A stretch of DNA of 64,000 bases from Oscillospiraceae bacterium. Its GTDB lineage: Bacteria; Bacillota; Clostridia; Oscillospirales; Ruminococcaceae. The stretch spans positions 104,891 to 168,890 of the forward strand of contig JAFRAJ010000039.1 of NCBI GenBank assembly GCA_017405465.1, written 5' to 3'. The notes under the pieces were generated by a model. It worked only from the letters and a program-made list of their open reading frames with translations. It made no database searches and was not told the DNA's origin. Position numbers and translations under genes: made by a program. Each line of letters begins with the position of its first letter. Within the stretch, counting starts at the first letter, position 1. This document shows, one piece after another, positions 1 to 8,138 of this stretch.

Positions 1-1
1 C

Positions 2-325
2 GAGGAATCGACTGCCGACATTGCTAATGTTTCTGTGGATTCATATGACGGGCTCCTGATGGATTTCTGCAAGATGAAAGGTGCCGTAGCAGTCGTCAAA
101 GGGCTGAGAGCGGTCACCGATTTTGAGTACGAGTTCCAGATGTCACTTATCAATAAACAACTGAATCCTGAGATTGAGACGGTCTTCATAAACACAGCGC
201 AGGAATACATGTTCTTAAGCTCAAGCGTAGTCCGGGAGGTCGCTTCGTTCGGCGGTGATGTTTCTCAGTTCGTCCCGGAACAGATCAGTACAGAGATAAC
301 AGAAAGATTCATAAAGGAAGGCTGA
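2..325 (+). CDS. coaD: Phosphopantetheine adenylyltransferase, 3' part (5' end outside window)
   Basis: This is the C-terminal two thirds of CoaD, which transfers AMP from ATP to 4'-phosphopantetheine in the penultimate step of coenzyme A synthesis in the cytoplasm. The reading frame is open from base 2 and gives 107 residues; the N-terminal nucleotide-binding GxFDP..GH motif lies upstream of the window. Visible family blocks are DGLLMDF, the strongly conserved GLRAVTDFEYEFQM, PEIETVF, and FLSSSVVREVASFGGDVSQF, which corresponds to the family's SSS/ISST-x-VR block. The stop codon overlaps the first possible start of the next gene by one base (TGATG), so the two are probably co-transcribed. 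The identity is secure; only the truncation by the window edge limits it. Confidence 0.95.
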   Translation, partial: EESTADIANVSVDSYDGLLMDFCKMKGAVAVVKGLRAVTDFEYEFQMSLINKQLNPEIETVFINTAQEYMFLSSSVVREVASFGGDVSQFVPEQISTEITERFIKEG

Positions 326-330
326 TGCAA

Positions 331-789
331 ATGACGATCGATAAAACACTTGATAAAATGGATGACCTTCTGAACGAAGGTGTAGCGATGCCTCTTACCG
401 GCCGCAGACTTATAGATGTGGAGAAGATGCAGGACCTTATCGATGATCTGCGAATGAATCTTCCACAGGAGATAAAAGATGCAAAGGCTGTGGTCTCGGA
501 AAGAAACGAGATACTGGAGCAGGCGGAAGCTCAGGCGGAGGACATTATTCAGAAAGCCGAGGCCAGAGCAAGACAGATGATCAGTGAAACTGAAATATTC
601 AAAGCAGCGAAGAGAGCATCCAATGATATGCTGACAACAGCTTCTCAGCAGAGCCGCGAGACAGAGAGACTGGCTGTAGAGTTTTCTGAGAATGCCCTTA
701 AGAAGGCAGAAGATGCTCTTCTCGTCGTATTCAATCAGGTAAAGACGAAGAGACTTAGTATCAGAGGAAATGTCACTAAGGAAAAGTAA
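331..789 (+). CDS. Coiled-coil protein of unknown function downstream of coaD
   Basis: A 152-residue, highly charged, mostly helical protein. The middle (about residues 50-90) is an Ala/Glu/Gln-rich coiled coil (AEAQAEDIIQKAEARARQ) resembling the stalk of ATP synthase subunit b/H or a DivIVA-like coil. It has no signal peptide or membrane segment. A similar coiled-coil gene, often labelled ATPase or subunit H-like, follows coaD in many Clostridia; its function is unknown to me. I prefer the ATG at 331 to the one at 325 because the AAAGGAAGG Shine-Dalgarno sequence ends at 321, 9 bases before 331 but only 3 before 325. A strong terminator follows, so this ends the coaD transcript. Confidence 0.75.
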   Translation: MTIDKTLDKMDDLLNEGVAMPLTGRRLIDVEKMQDLIDDLRMNLPQEIKDAKAVVSERNEILEQAEAQAEDIIQKAEARARQMISETEIFKAAKRASNDMLTTASQQSRETERLAVEFSENALKKAEDALLVVFNQVKTKRLSIRGNVTKEK

Positions 790-844
790 GTACTGCTTCG
801 AATGATCCTTGATAACTAATCAATAGAACTGGTATATACAAAAA

Positions 845-873
845 CCTCTTTCCACGTGAAAGAGGCTTTTTTT
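845..873 (+). terminator. Intrinsic terminator after the coaD unit
   Basis: A perfect 8-bp stem (CCTCTTTC / GAAAGAGG) with a 5-base loop is followed by a run of seven T. It separates the coaD transcript from the dcw cluster. Confidence 0.9.
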
Positions 874-990
874 ATGCCGTGAAATCAGATGGAAGCGATT
901 CCCCACAAGGCTAAAAGCGGTTTGTATTGCTATGAAAAATAGCCAATCATCAACAGGTGTGGAAAAGCACAGAAAAACAAGGGCGTTCTA

Positions 991-1019
991 TTGACAGAAT
1001 TCCCTAAAAAATGGATAAT
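991..1019 (+). promoter_or_regulatory. Sigma-A type promoter of the dcw cluster
   Basis: A perfect -35 box TTGACA (991-996) is followed by a 17-base spacer and the -10 box GATAAT (1014-1019). Transcription would start near 1026, giving a leader of about 90 bases before mraZ. The spacer contains one copy of a repeat that recurs at 1039. Confidence 0.8.
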
Positions 1020-1071
1020 GTGGGTAAAAATACCTCAAAATTCCCTAAAAAGGTTAAAAGTGGGGAATTTT
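998..1071 (+). repeat. Repeats over the mraZ promoter, possible MraZ operator
   Basis: The 13-mer AATTCCCTAAAAA occurs at 998-1010 and again at 1039-1051, and an inverted partner GGGGAATTTT lies at 1062-1071. TGGGT (1021-1025) and TGGGG (1061-1065) are also present. MraZ homologues are known to bind TGGG-type repeats upstream of their own gene, so this is a plausible autoregulatory site. The spacing does not match the classical 10-base periodicity, so the assignment is inference. Confidence 0.45.
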
Positions 1072-1118
1072 CAACAATTTCAACACACTTTTCAACCAAA
1101 AAAGGGAAGGAGGTCAGC

Positions 1119-1538
1119 ATGCTTTACGGCGAGTTCTTTCACAACATCGACGCTAAGGGAAGAATGAACTTTCCTGCTCGTATGCGTGATGAACTCGGTG
1201 ACCGTTTCTGTATAACTCTCTGGTCAGATGACTGCCTGGCAGTGTTTTCCTCACAGGAGTGGGAAAGAATCTGCGAAAGGATTAGAAATCTGCCGTTGGC
1301 TCAAGCAAGTAAGCTTCAGCACTACATTTTCCCGAATGCATGCATAGTCGAACCTGATAAACAGGGAAGAATACTTCTTCCGCAGAACCTTCGTGAAGGA
1401 GTGAATCTTGGAAAAGATGTCGCTGTCATAGGTGTTATGGACAGAGCTGAGATCTGGGATAAAGACAGATGGCTCGAGACCAAGAAAGGATATGACAGTA
1501 AATCGTTTGAGGAGAGACTTGAGGAGAACGGGATCTAA
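1119..1538 (+). CDS. mraZ: Transcriptional regulator MraZ
   Basis: A 139-residue AbrB-like DNA-binding protein, the usual first gene of the dcw cluster, which represses its own operon in the bacteria studied. The N-terminus MLYGEFFHNIDAKGRMNFPA and the second repeat IVEPDKQGRILLPQNLRE show the two SpoVT/AbrB-type swapped-hairpin modules (about residues 5-50 and 77-120). The start at 1119 is chosen because GGGAAGGAGG precedes it and the product then has the normal family length; the frame is open further upstream, but that would add 36 residues unlike the family and overlap the promoter. The stop overlaps the rsmH start by one base (TAATG). Confidence 0.96.
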   Translation: MLYGEFFHNIDAKGRMNFPARMRDELGDRFCITLWSDDCLAVFSSQEWERICERIRNLPLAQASKLQHYIFPNACIVEPDKQGRILLPQNLREGVNLGKDVAVIGVMDRAEIWDKDRWLETKKGYDSKSFEERLEENGI

Positions 1539-2467
1539 TGAGCGATTTCGAACATGTTCCTGTTCTGCTGGAACAGACAATTGAAGGGCTTTGCATCAAA
1601 AATGACGGAATATATCTGGACGGGACTGTAGGAGGGGCTGGGCACTCAAGAAGGATAGCCTCGATGCTGTCTGAAAAAGGAAGACTCATCTGTCTCGATA
1701 AGGATCCTGACGCACTTGCTACAGCGAGAGAGCGTTTATCCGATTACCCGACAGTTGAAGTGATACAGGCGGATTTCCGTGATGCGTTAAGTGTGCTCCC
1801 TCAGTATGAAGGAAAGTTGAACGGAGCACTTCTTGATCTCGGTGTCTCATCACACCAACTTGATACAGCTGAACGCGGGTTCTCATACAACAAAGAAGGA
1901 CATCTCGACATGAGAATGTCCGACAGCGGAACCACTGCTGCAGATATAGTGAATACCGCTTCTTTTGAAGATCTATGTAGAATACTTCGCGATTATGGTG
2001 AAGAAAGATATGCTGCGCAGATCGCGGACAAGATAATTCAAAAACGAAGTGAAGATTGGATAGATAGTACTTTGCAGCTGAGCGAGATCGTAACATCAGC
2101 ATTGCCGCCGGCAGTGAGACGAAAGGAAAAACACCCCGCAAGGAAGACTTTCCAGGCGCTCAGGATAGCAGTTAATGATGAGATGAACGCTCTTGAGGAA
2201 GGACTTGAAGGAATATTTGAACTCCTTGCTCCGGGTGGAAGGCTCTGTGTGATCACCTTTCATTCGATAGAAGACAGGATAGTAAAACAATTCTTCAAGA
2301 AAAAGATGACAGGGTGTACATGCCCTCCTGATTTTCCCGTTTGTGTCTGCGGAGGAAAGCCTCAGGCAACTGCAGTAAACAAGAAACCAATCACAGCTGG
2401 TGAAGAAGAACTGAATGAAAACAGAAGATCCCGAAGCGCAAAGCTCAGGATCTTAGAAAAGATATAG
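1538..2467 (+). CDS. rsmH: 16S rRNA (cytosine(1402)-N(4))-methyltransferase
   Basis: RsmH (MraW) methylates the exocyclic amine of C1402 in the ribosomal P site with S-adenosylmethionine. The 309-residue length is normal. The SAM motif GTVGGAGHS is at residues 29-37, ICLDKDPDAL at about 51-60, the catalytic-side motif DLGVSSHQLD at 100-109 and GHLDMRM at 121-127; the C-terminal half has RKTFQALRIAVN and the FHSIEDRIVK block. It starts on the last base of the mraZ stop codon, so it is translationally coupled. Second gene of the dcw operon, as in most Bacillota. Confidence 0.97.
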   Translation: MSDFEHVPVLLEQTIEGLCIKNDGIYLDGTVGGAGHSRRIASMLSEKGRLICLDKDPDALATARERLSDYPTVEVIQADFRDALSVLPQYEGKLNGALLDLGVSSHQLDTAERGFSYNKEGHLDMRMSDSGTTAADIVNTASFEDLCRILRDYGEERYAAQIADKIIQKRSEDWIDSTLQLSEIVTSALPPAVRRKEKHPARKTFQALRIAVNDEMNALEEGLEGIFELLAPGGRLCVITFHSIEDRIVKQFFKKKMTGCTCPPDFPVCVCGGKPQATAVNKKPITAGEEELNENRRSRSAKLRILEKI

Positions 2468-2476
2468 GTGAGTAAA

Positions 2477-2944
2477 ATGGCAACCAGTGCAGCTTATGAT
2501 CTTAGAAAATTCGAAACAGTGCCCAGTACTCCTCGGATCCGTGTCGTGAAGACCGGAAAAGAACTCAGGGCAAGAGCCGACAGGCAGTTCGTGATCCAGT
2601 TGGTGCTGCTTGCGGTTGTTGTTGTCGTGCTTGCAGTGTATACTGTGTACAGCAGTATGATGCTGACAAAAACTAAAGCTTTGATAGAGAGGAAGAGCAA
2701 CGAACTGGTCGAGATCCAGAGCGAAAATGCGTATCTCGATTATCAGATCGAGAACGTCGTTTCGACCAGGGCTGTTGAAGAATATGCGGAGAATGAATTA
2801 GGCCTTATAAAGTTTTCTTCCGCACAGATAGAGTATGTTAATCTTGAAAACAGCAACATGATCGTAACTGAAGAAAACGATTCTGTCGCAGATTTTGACA
2901 TGACAACGTTTTTATCAACGATTATGGCTATTTTTGGAAACTGA
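2477..2944 (+). CDS. ftsL: Cell division protein FtsL
   Basis: A 155-residue bitopic protein in the ftsL position between rsmH and the class B PBP. It has a basic N-terminus, one membrane helix at about residues 38-58 (LVLLAVVVVVLAVYTVYSSM) and an extracytoplasmic coiled coil (about 65-95) in which FtsL pairs with DivIC. FtsL sequences are poorly conserved, so the call rests on topology and position. The ATG at 2477 is chosen over the GTG at 2468 because AGGTGAG (2466-2472) then serves as the ribosome-binding site; the GTG lies inside that site. Confidence 0.85.
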   Translation: MATSAAYDLRKFETVPSTPRIRVVKTGKELRARADRQFVIQLVLLAVVVVVLAVYTVYSSMMLTKTKALIERKSNELVEIQSENAYLDYQIENVVSTRAVEEYAENELGLIKFSSAQIEYVNLENSNMIVTEENDSVADFDMTTFLSTIMAIFGN

Positions 2945-2982
2945 CTCTCCGACTATCCTTTCTGTCGCGGGAGCAATAATAA

Positions 2983-5187
2983 ATGGCTAAAATCAATAGA
3001 CGCAAGTCTCGAAGAGGCAATAGCAGGAGCAATCTTATAATCTTTGCCACAGTTATGGTGGTTGCTTTTATTGCCCTTGTCGGTAGGCTTGCGTATATTT
3101 CTTTAATAAGGCATGACTATTACAGCGAGCTTGCTACTTCACAGCAGCTCAGAGATACCATCATATCTGCTGAACGCGGGAATATTTATGATACCAACAT
3201 GAATGTTCTTGCCAGAAGTGCGACTGTATGGACGGTAGCACTCGCACCAAATCTCATAGATGAAGACGAAGATGTTTATGATCAGATCTCTTCATTTCTC
3301 AGTAAGAAGCTCGATGTTCCTTATGAGACTATTTACGAGAAATGCAAAGAAGACAGTTACTACAGCATCGTAAAAAGAAAAGTAGATAAACCTATCAAGG
3401 ACGAGATCGAAACATTTATCGACGAGAATGATATAAGCGGAATTACGTTTACTCAGGATACTAAAAGATATTATCCATACGGCAGTCTGGCATCACAGAT
3501 ACTTGGGTTCGTTGGAACTGACAACTATGGAATGTATGGATTGGAAGCTTATTATGAGGAGTATCTGTCTGGTATCTCCGGAAGAATCCTCACAGCTGTA
3601 AATGCACAGGGCGGAGATATGTATTACAGGATGGAATCCGTATCTGAGGCGCAGAACGGATACAGTCTCGTACTTACTATAGACGCCAACATACAAAGGT
3701 TTCTTGAACAGTCTCTGGAAGAGGCTATGGCTGAGCACAATGTTCATAATTATGTATGCGGCATAGTTATGGATGTAAATACAGGTGCGATATATGCCAT
3801 GTCTTCAAAACCCGATTTCGATCCTAACGATCCGCTTGAGATCTACAGTGAGCTGACTCAGAAGGAACTTGCAGCTATCACTGACGAAGAGCAGTTCATA
3901 GCAGCACTCTCCAAAGCTCAGGAATTTCAATGGCGTAATAAAGCTATAAGCGATATCTATGAACCGGGATCTGTTTTTAAGGTGGTTACTGCCAGTGCTG
4001 CACTGGAGAGCGGAACGTTCACTACGGAGAGCCGCTTTCGCTGTTATGGCAGGTACAATGTGTACGGCAGCCTCTATATCGCTGATGCTAACTCAATAGC
4101 TCATGGTGATGAAGATTTTACCGATGCAACCGTCAACTCCTGTAACTCAGCTTATATGCAAATGGGACTTACGATGGGCCGTGAGATCTTCTTTAAATAC
4201 TTCGATGCATTCGGACTTACAGAAAAAACAGGAATAGACCTGCCAGCTGAATCTGGCAGCAGTTACTATACTGCAGAACAGATGGGAGTTGTTGAGCTTG
4301 CAAGCTGTTCTTTCGGACAGTCGAACGCGATCACTCCGATACAGCTTCTGACAGCGATATGTGCTGCGGTAAACGGGGGATATCTGGTCGAACCATATGT
4401 TGTTAGACAGGTCCTCGATGCTGATGGAAACATCGTTAAAGAGACCGGGACAACTGTTAAACGACAGGTTATCAGCCAGGAGACATCGAAGACTATGTGT
4501 AAGGTCCTGGAGAAAGTCGTTGAATCAGGAAACGCATATCTCTCGGGATTCAGACTCGGAGGAAAGAGCGGCACTGCTGAGAAACTTAACAGTGATTCAG
4601 ATGAATATGTTTCTTCGTTCGCTGCTTTCGGGCCGGCTGATAGTCCGCAGGTTGCATGTCTTATTCTTTATGATGGGCCTCACAGCTATTCGACATACGG
4701 TGGAAGCATAGTTGCACCTGTTGTCTCATCTGTTATGGCTTATACATTGCCTTATGTAGGTGTTGGTGCAGTATACAGTGATGATGAATTAGCATCAGTG
4801 GATGTATACACTCCCAATGTAATAAGATCCAGTCTCACTTATGCGAAGGCGCAGCTGCAGAAGAGAGGATTGAACTTCAAAGTCACAGGAGACGGTACAG
4901 AGGTTGTATATCAGTATCCAACAGGAGGGACATCGATTCCTAAAGGGTCAACAGTTGTTGTCGGAACAGATGAGAGCGAGCCGAAATATGTCAAGGTCCC
5001 TGATCTGAATGGATATTCTCCAAGTCAGGCAGCTGCATTGATAGAATCTTTAGGACTCAATATCAGGTCATCCGGTTCCACTTCTCATATGGCAGAAGCC
5101 AAGAGGCAGAGCATAGCTCCGGGAGAATCAGTTCCTGAGGGTTCTCTTATAGAAGTCGAATTCATACTCGCAGATATCAACGACTGA
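2983..5187 (+). CDS. pbpB: Class B penicillin-binding protein with two PASTA domains
   Basis: A 734-residue septal transpeptidase that cross-links peptidoglycan outside the membrane. A membrane anchor at about residues 17-40 is followed by the PBP dimerisation domain (about 60-205) and the transpeptidase domain (about 235-590). The active-site motifs are complete: SVFK with Ser330 and Lys333, SCN at 386-388, and KSGT at 528-531. Two PASTA repeats follow (about 610-665 and 667-730). This corresponds to PBP2B (FtsI) or its sporulation paralogue SpoVD; two PASTA repeats favour the PBP2B type, but sequence alone does not decide. It sits 38 bases after ftsL with a GGGAG ribosome-binding site. Confidence 0.93.
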   Translation: MAKINRRKSRRGNSRSNLIIFATVMVVAFIALVGRLAYISLIRHDYYSELATSQQLRDTIISAERGNIYDTNMNVLARSATVWTVALAPNLIDEDEDVYDQISSFLSKKLDVPYETIYEKCKEDSYYSIVKRKVDKPIKDEIETFIDENDISGITFTQDTKRYYPYGSLASQILGFVGTDNYGMYGLEAYYEEYLSGISGRILTAVNAQGGDMYYRMESVSEAQNGYSLVLTIDANIQRFLEQSLEEAMAEHNVHNYVCGIVMDVNTGAIYAMSSKPDFDPNDPLEIYSELTQKELAAITDEEQFIAALSKAQEFQWRNKAISDIYEPGSVFKVVTASAALESGTFTTESRFRCYGRYNVYGSLYIADANSIAHGDEDFTDATVNSCNSAYMQMGLTMGREIFFKYFDAFGLTEKTGIDLPAESGSSYYTAEQMGVVELASCSFGQSNAITPIQLLTAICAAVNGGYLVEPYVVRQVLDADGNIVKETGTTVKRQVISQETSKTMCKVLEKVVESGNAYLSGFRLGGKSGTAEKLNSDSDEYVSSFAAFGPADSPQVACLILYDGPHSYSTYGGSIVAPVVSSVMAYTLPYVGVGAVYSDDELASVDVYTPNVIRSSLTYAKAQLQKRGLNFKVTGDGTEVVYQYPTGGTSIPKGSTVVVGTDESEPKYVKVPDLNGYSPSQAAALIESLGLNIRSSGSTSHMAEAKRQSIAPGESVPEGSLIEVEFILADIND

Positions 5188-5226
5188 TGATGTCTTTCTA
5201 AGCATAAAAACCGAAGGAAAGAAACT

Positions 5227-6735
5227 ATGATCTACATTCTGAAGGATTACTTGAAGGCGCTGGAAAACAACGGCCTTGATCCCAAATACACTCTGTCCGA
5301 TGCTGAACAGAGTAAAAAAGTGACATCTGTCACCTTTGACTCAAGAGAAGCTAAGGACGGTACTCTGTTCATATGCAAAGGAGCAAGCTTCCGCCCTCAG
5401 TATGCGAAGAGTGCTCTTGCGTCAGGAGCGATAGCCTGTGTCGGGGAGAACGCTATAGAAGGAGCAGATCCATTTATAGTTGTTAATAATATCAGGCACG
5501 CTATGGCGATACTGGCTCAGATGTTCTATGAGAATGCTCCTGCTGAACTGGTCACGATCGGAATAACAGGGACTAAAGGAAAAAGCACTACGGCTCATTT
5601 CATGAGAAGTGTATTGGACGATTATCTTCTTTCTTCCGAAAGAAAAGAGACAGGGCTTATATCCACGATCGAAACATATGATGGAGTTGAGCGTTTTGAA
5701 TCTCATCTGACAACGCCTGAATCGCTTGATGTTTATAAACATTGCAGAAATGCAGTAAACAGCGGTATGGATCATATGATAATGGAGTTGTCCAGCCAGG
5801 CTTTAAAGTATGAGCGTGTAGAAGGTGTGCATTTCAATATCGGGTGTTTTCTGAATATCGGAGAAGATCATATCAGCCCAGTCGAACATGCGGATTTTGA
5901 GGATTATTTCAGCTCAAAACTTAGGATATTCGATATATCTGACTGCGTATGTGTCAATTCGTCAAGTGAACATTTTGAACGTATAAAGGCGTATGCAGAT
6001 GGCAAGTGCAAAGTCGTTACATTTGGTACTGATCCGGAAGACGATATTTTCTGTACTGATATAGAAAAAAGAGACGGCAATACACATTTTAAAGTGAGGA
6101 CCCCTGCATATGAATCTGAAATGATCCTGGAGATCCCGGGACTGTATAATGTCTCGAATGCACTCGGCGTTGTCGCCATGTCATATGTTCTTGGAATACC
6201 CGAGAAATATGTGCGTTCTGGACTTCAAAAAGCCAAGGTCCCCGGACGAAACGATGTTATCGAGAGCCATGATAAGAATGTAGTAGGCATCGTCAGCTAT
6301 GCACACAATAAACTGAGTTTTGATGCAACTTTCCAGTCAGTTCAGGTGGAGTATCCGGGGAAAAAGATCATTGCGGTGTTCGGAGCAGCTGGCGGTAGAG
6401 CTGAGATCAGAAGAAGAGATCTTCCTATGACTGCTGAAAAATACTGCGATCTTATATTGGTAACGGAAGATGATCCGGGAACAGAGCCTCTGGAAAAGAT
6501 CTGTTCTGAGATTGCAGAAAACATCTCTAAATGTCCTTTTGAAGTGATCTATGACAGAGGCGAAGCTATAAAGCGTGCAGTTCTTGATGACAGTATTGGC
6601 CCGAGAGTGATAGTAGCTACGGGAAAAGGCGACAGTTCATATATGGCCAGAGGTCTTGGCTATGTCGATTATCCGAGTGATGTTCAACTGTTCAGAGAGT
6701 ACATCTCAGAATATGACAGAAGAGTCAAAGAATAA
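5227..6735 (+). CDS. murE: UDP-N-acetylmuramyl-tripeptide synthetase MurE
   Basis: A 502-residue Mur ligase that adds the third, diamino acid residue to UDP-MurNAc-L-Ala-D-Glu in the cytoplasm. The ATP-binding loop GTKGKST is at 115-121, the substrate region LTTPESLDVY at 161-170, SSQALKYERVEG at 189-200, and the C-terminal Mur ligase domain starts near 335. In meso-diaminopimelate enzymes the C-terminal domain carries DNPR; here the corresponding position reads DDPGTE (415-420). The third amino acid may therefore not be meso-diaminopimelate, which is inference. The family and position between the PBP and murF make MurE the best call; a MurE-like amide ligase is less likely. Confidence 0.88.
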   Translation: MIYILKDYLKALENNGLDPKYTLSDAEQSKKVTSVTFDSREAKDGTLFICKGASFRPQYAKSALASGAIACVGENAIEGADPFIVVNNIRHAMAILAQMFYENAPAELVTIGITGTKGKSTTAHFMRSVLDDYLLSSERKETGLISTIETYDGVERFESHLTTPESLDVYKHCRNAVNSGMDHMIMELSSQALKYERVEGVHFNIGCFLNIGEDHISPVEHADFEDYFSSKLRIFDISDCVCVNSSSEHFERIKAYADGKCKVVTFGTDPEDDIFCTDIEKRDGNTHFKVRTPAYESEMILEIPGLYNVSNALGVVAMSYVLGIPEKYVRSGLQKAKVPGRNDVIESHDKNVVGIVSYAHNKLSFDATFQSVQVEYPGKKIIAVFGAAGGRAEIRRRDLPMTAEKYCDLILVTEDDPGTEPLEKICSEIAENISKCPFEVIYDRGEAIKRAVLDDSIGPRVIVATGKGDSSYMARGLGYVDYPSDVQLFREYISEYDRRVKE

Positions 6736-6776
6736 TATACGAATCCCAAATTAAAAAGTTTCTGGAGAGATATATT

Positions 6777-8138
6777 ATGAAGAGCACCAGTCTAAAAGTT
6801 CTTATGAAGGGCCTAACTGAATCAGAGGTACCGGATATTCAGGTAAACAGTTGTATAACTGATTCCAGAACAGTACACGCTGGCTCAGTTTTTGTGGCAA
6901 TCAAAGGAGAAAACTTTGATGGTAATGACTACGCGGAGAGTGCTCTTAAGAATGGTGCTTCGGCAGCAGTGGTAATGCGAGGCGAAGGACCTTGTATGAT
7001 CAAGGTGAAAGACACCCGCGATGCATACTGCGGAATGGCTGGAAATTACAGAGATCAGTTCTCGCCGCTTGTCGTCGGAGTTACTGGTTCAGTAGGAAAA
7101 ACGACTACGAAAGAGATGGTAGCTGCGATATTCAGTTCTTTTGAGAAAAATACGCTTAAGAACCTGGAAAACAGAAATAATGAGATCGGCTTACCCGAAA
7201 CCGTGTTCAAAATGGATGACAGTACTAAACTGGCTGTTTTTGAGATGGGAATGAGTGGACTCGGTGAGATAAGCAGACTTTCAAGATGCGTGAAACCTCA
7301 CGCAGGTATTATCACTTATATTGGGGTATCGCATATCGAGATGCTCGGATCCCGAGAAAATATACTGAAGGCTAAGCTTGAGATTATCGACGGAATGGAT
7401 AAAGACGGGTTCCTGGTCATCAATGGTGATGATCCTTATCTCCTCGGAGCCAGAAACAGCATTCCTGTCAGGACCTATACTTTCGGTACGGAAAATGAGA
7501 ACTGTGATGTGACTGCAGACGACATTAAGAATCATGGATTTTCGACCAGCTTCCGTATTAAGGATAAAGAGCATGGCATATTTGAAACTGATATACCATG
7601 CAGCGGGATCCATAATGTAAAGGATGCGATCTCAGCATATAGCCTAGCGACACGTTTAGGATTTGACCCGGGAAAATGTGCAGCGGCCCTTTCAGATTAT
7701 GCTCCTGCAGGTATGAGGCAGAGATTCAGGGATGTCAGAGGTATGACGGTCATAGAAGACTGCTACAATGCAGCCCCGGAATCGATGGAATCCTCGCTTA
7801 GAATCCTGTCAGATCTTGATTGCGAAGGCAAGAGGATCGCAGTGCTCGGTGACATGCTGGAGCTGGGAAAGGTATCAGTAGATTCTCATAAGAAAGTGGG
7901 ATCATTGGTAGGAGAATTCGGAATAGACATTCTGCTGTGCTACGGTGAGATGTCTTCATATATTGCTGATGAAGCTGTAAAAGCAGGAGTTCCTGAGGTT
8001 CGTCATTTCGATGATAAAGCAGAGCTTGCCAGATATCTGTGCGATATAGCAAAAAAAGGAGACATCATCCTGTTCAAGGCTTCGAGGGGAATGGCTTTGG
8101 AAGATGCTATCAACATGTTCTATGGAGATGAGAAATAA
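6777..8138 (+). CDS. murF: UDP-N-acetylmuramoyl-tripeptide--D-alanyl-D-alanine ligase
   Basis: MurF ligates D-Ala-D-Ala to UDP-MurNAc-tripeptide, completing the cytoplasmic pentapeptide precursor. The 453-residue protein has the three Mur ligase domains: an N-terminal UDP-binding part with DSRTVHAGSVFVAIKGENFDG (about 29-49), the P-loop GSVGKTTTKE at 104-113, NNEIGLP at 134-140, and a C-terminal domain with VIEDCYNAAPESM and AVLGDMLELG. It starts 41 bases after murE behind GGAGAGATAT and ends flush against mraY. Confidence 0.96.
   Translation: MKSTSLKVLMKGLTESEVPDIQVNSCITDSRTVHAGSVFVAIKGENFDGNDYAESALKNGASAAVVMRGEGPCMIKVKDTRDAYCGMAGNYRDQFSPLVVGVTGSVGKTTTKEMVAAIFSSFEKNTLKNLENRNNEIGLPETVFKMDDSTKLAVFEMGMSGLGEISRLSRCVKPHAGIITYIGVSHIEMLGSRENILKAKLEIIDGMDKDGFLVINGDDPYLLGARNSIPVRTYTFGTENENCDVTADDIKNHGFSTSFRIKDKEHGIFETDIPCSGIHNVKDAISAYSLATRLGFDPGKCAAALSDYAPAGMRQRFRDVRGMTVIEDCYNAAPESMESSLRILSDLDCEGKRIAVLGDMLELGKVSVDSHKKVGSLVGEFGIDILLCYGEMSSYIADEAVKAGVPEVRHFDDKAELARYLCDIAKKGDIILFKASRGMALEDAINMFYGDEK

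Larger units (their letters stand above)
790..1118 (+). other. Intergenic region between the coaD unit and mraZ
   Basis: This 329-base gap holds the terminator at 845-873, a small imperfect hairpin at 926-947 (ATTGCTAT / ATAGCCAAT), and the promoter with repeats in front of mraZ (991-1071). No further gene is apparent. Confidence 0.7.

Noticed and set aside
1719..2141. Long open frame on the opposite strand of rsmH
   Set aside because: It has no ribosome-binding site or known domain and lies entirely within a strongly conserved gene; similar shadows occur opposite ftsZ, uvrA and clpE.
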